DNA of 64,000 bases, taken from positions 2,604,001-2,668,000 of the forward strand of contig OZ234493.1 of the NCBI GenBank assembly GCA_965153455.1, read 5' to 3'. The notes beneath the pieces are model-generated. The model saw only the letters and a program-made list of their open reading frames with translations. It did not search any database and was not told the DNA's origin. This document shows positions 61,736-64,000 of the stretch, piece by piece. How positions within the stretch are numbered: the stretch's first letter is position 1; each line of letters starts with the position of its first letter. A program made the translations under genes and the position numbers. The stretch comes from Sphagnum compactum. Taxonomy: Eukaryota > Bryophyta > Sphagnopsida > Sphagnales.

Positions 61736-62707
61736 ATGGTGTCGCATATGGCCATGTCTTACGGGCCTCAAACTGCATAAATGAATGAAGAACCGGCTCC
61801 GGAGTCATCTTTAGATTTAACGTTGATGCAGCATCCTCATGATGAAGATCCTGAATTGCAAGAGGTGCGCGCTCCTCTTGCAGTCAATCCCCTTTGAGCT
61901 TGGTACTATCGCATTTCTTCGAACTCTCGCAGCCTGGTGATTTTGTTACAAATCGACCCTGCTTCTGGTGATGAACCTGAAACCATCTGTGAAGGTTGTT
62001 ATGAAACTGAAGACACCTCCATCTTTGCATGGTCTTCAATTTTCGATGTTGGACACTATCATTGGTTGCGCGGTCCGATTCACCGACTACCTCCTAATAA
62101 CAAGGCGGATTACCTAGTTTGCACCATTCGACGCATCCTATATTTCCTGGAGTAATGAACTATCATTGTGGCATAGCCCAGGACTTAAGATATAATTGCA
62201 ACTACTCGTTGAGCTTATCCATAATCCAAATAAATGTTTCATTCATTACGAAACTCATGTTGCCATTGCCACCCTATCCCCATGTTTATTTAATCGTTAA
62301 GTTGTTTCAACTTAATTTTATGCTTATAAGGTTTGAAGATTGTTTTATCTCTATTTGACCTTTCATTGACATCCCCTCACCTGCTTCATGAATCTCAAAC
62401 ATCCTTGCTACTCACTAAATACTAAAACAAGACCAAAGTTTTGTTGCACACCATGAATTTTGGTGGCTGCTTTTACCCTCAACCCTTTAGAGATTTTCTC
62501 ACCCCTAATTATGCCACTGAGGTTCTAAAACTATGGTTTACCGGCTTTTTGTTGAAGAAAAGAACTAACCCAACACCTTATTCACCAATATCATATTTCA
62601 AAAAAGAAAACAACCCCCACACAGACCCATGCACATTCATCATCCCTTATTCCAACATGAAGTTGTTAAGAACCCTTAATAACCTTACCACATTCGAATA
62701 TCCTTGA
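61736..62707 (+). pseudogene. Unidentified decayed coding frame inside the gypsy remnant
   Basis: From an ATG at 61,736 one frame runs 139 codons to 62,155 with only two internal stops (TAA at 61,778, TGA at 61,895). It includes an acidic stretch (HPHDEDPELQEVRAPLAV) and then ASGDEPETICEGCYETEDTS and DVGHYHWLRGPIHRLPPNN. Protein-like stretches continue in shifted frames, for example VELIHNPNKCFIHYETHVAI near 62,200, and 62,453-62,707 begins MNFGGCFYPQPFRDFLTPN. Base composition is higher in GC than neighbours. I recognise no family. It could be a captured gene fragment or the coding part of an inserted element. Confidence 0.35.
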
Positions 62708-63640
62708 TGCAACTCTTAAAAATTAAGATTACCAAACATGGCTATGTCGCTATGGTTCACATTTGGTCTTTCTTCTTTCTACATGTCTCCACATTGTGAT
62801 TTGTCATCCCACAATTTGTGCAATGATATTAGTCTTTCTATATTACTTTGTGTTTTTGCTAGTATTATATGTTTAATACTCTCTAGTACTAACAATGCAC
62901 TTTTTACTTCTGTAGTAGTCATACCTTCTTCACACAACATTGCCGCCTCCTTATGTTGTTGTAATGTTGACTGCTTCATCCTTATAGTTGCTGATTGCAA
63001 ACCCGTTCTAAACACAATAGTTAGAAAGTTGTATGTGGTTGGTACTTGTAAACCATGAGCCAACTTTTGAATCCTTCATAGTAAACCTCCACCCTTTTAG
63101 TCTCCTCTTCCTTCATGTTTTTCAGCTCCATGTATATTTACTCATCATTCTGAGTCTTCCGATGACGTTTGCAAAATGCTTGAGTAAGTTTCGGAAAAGT
63201 ATAGTAAGGAAATTTTGACATTTAATTATGGCACTAATCCGATGTCGTATCTCTTAGTGTATAGCTAAACACATTGATGTACCTTTTAGAAGTCTTTGCA
63301 TTTGCTTTTACTATAGAATTGAACATTTTAACATGAACATCTGGATCAACATCTTTTTTGAAATCAGGATATTTAAGAGTTATTTTGTTTGGCTTAACAT
63401 AATGGCCATCTTTGTAATCAAGAATTGGTACCATTATAACAATTGGTTCTCGGTCTCCACCTTTTGAATGCATGGCATCTGCACTTTTACACCCTCCAAT
63501 AGCCATTGAATTCGTCAATGGTCGATTTGCAGTCCTGTTCCCATGAGTAGCTGTTATCAGATAAGTAAACACCATTTGAGGTATGCCAATAACTCTAGTA
63601 GCAGTTGCTGGTAGCACTAAACTTTGACTCAGATTCTTTC
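62690..63640 (-). pseudogene. Ty3/gypsy gag remnant
   Basis: Minus strand, directly inside the LTR that begins at 63,641. The first frame (63,617-63,234) runs through KYPDFKKDVDPDVHVKMFN to FSYTLRDTTSD, a Retrotrans_gag-type start. It is stopped at a Trp position (TAG) and a few codons later at a Tyr position (TAA). Continuing frames read FCKRHRKTQNDE, then MKEEETKRVEVYYEGF, then (63,063-62,779) MAHGLQVPTTYNFLTIVFRT and TLQQHKEAAMLCEEGMTT, matching the rest of a gag capsid region. One frameshift lies near 63,065. Gag forms the virus-like particle in which the element is copied; this copy cannot be functional. Confidence 0.75.
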
Positions 63641-64000
63641 TGACACACCCCCAAACTCCTTGTAAGACTCAAATGCAAGTCCGAAAGTGAAAACAATGGA
63701 ATAAAAAATTGGGATGTGCTTCTTAGCTCGTAGCACTTTGGGGGTAACAAGGGCGTGCTGGAGCTTTGGGATAGGGACTAGGAACAATGATAAGTGATTC
63801 AACTATTCACACATGCCTTCACAAACTAAACAATAAGTTGGTTAGTGCATATTCACACAAGTCACGAGCACATTCGGATTCACAAGACTCACCATGGCCT
63901 AGATTTAGGAGAAGCCATCACCTTCCCCCTTCTAGTATTTTCTAAACATGGCCACAGGGCTTGCATCCAAATGTCATTTTGTCTCGGGACTCTCAAGTTG
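63641..64000 (-). mobile_element. Partial 5' LTR of the gypsy remnant (runs off the window)
   Basis: It begins TGACACACCCCCAAACTCC on the plus strand, matching the start of the solo LTR at 9,929, and shares its ordered landmarks up to CTCGGGACTC at the window edge. As gag lies on the minus strand immediately inside it, this is the 5' LTR. By comparison with the 820-bp solo LTR, about 460 bp should lie beyond the window. Confidence 0.8.

Overview
The window looks like nuclear DNA of a land plant. It carries two intron-containing genes of plant-type families (a PIF-type bHLH factor and a long Pumilio protein), plant-type CCCTAAA telomere-like repeats, a nuclear tRNA-Gln, Ty3/gypsy retrotransposon remnants and much AT-rich, repeat-laden sequence between genes. 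The PIF protein resembles phytochrome-interacting factors but has a diverged APB motif, and the introns of both genes are short. I suspect a seed-free plant (fern, lycophyte or bryophyte), but the sequence alone does not settle the species.

Layout. 1-25,300 is gene-poor. Its minus strand carries fragments that I read as one badly decayed mobile element of about 8 kb: an OB-fold/RPA-like reading frame (about 10,822-9,545), coding-like debris (6,327-5,570), the C-terminal motifs of a PIF1-type helicase (about 4,950-3,700) and, directly continuous with it, an endonuclease-like segment (3,693-2,920). This order suggests a Helitron/Helentron-like element. It was later hit by a 329-bp MITE inside the endonuclease part and by an LTR retrotransposon inside the RPA-like part, now a solo LTR with a perfect 5-bp target duplication. 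Further on are degenerate simple repeats (21.1-21.6 kb, 22.2-22.6 kb).

25,327-25,398 is a tRNA-Gln(UUG). 25.4-34.0 kb has no recognisable protein gene but holds an interstitial telomeric repeat, a pair of inverted 100-bp repeats, and a three-copy tandem repeat whose palindromic core shows compensating changes.

34-40 kb (plus strand) holds the PIF/bHLH gene: a long leader with a probable 1-kb leader intron, then seven coding exons (36,166-39,932, 789 residues). 43.9-50.2 kb (minus strand) holds a Pumilio gene with ten coding exons (1,163 residues) and all eight PUF repeats. The two genes are convergent, with about 4 kb between stop codons.

50.8-64.0 kb is again mobile-element territory: a frameshifted transposase-like pseudogene (plus, about 56,220-59,565) abuts minus-strand Ty3/gypsy remnants (protease and zinc knuckle 59.5-60.7 kb; gag 62.7-63.6 kb; LTR from 63,641 to the window edge). 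The gypsy remnant is split by about 2 kb of unrelated sequence that carries a decayed, unidentified plus-strand coding frame.

Functionally, only the PIF gene, the Pumilio gene and the tRNA appear intact. The rest is decaying mobile DNA and simple repeats.
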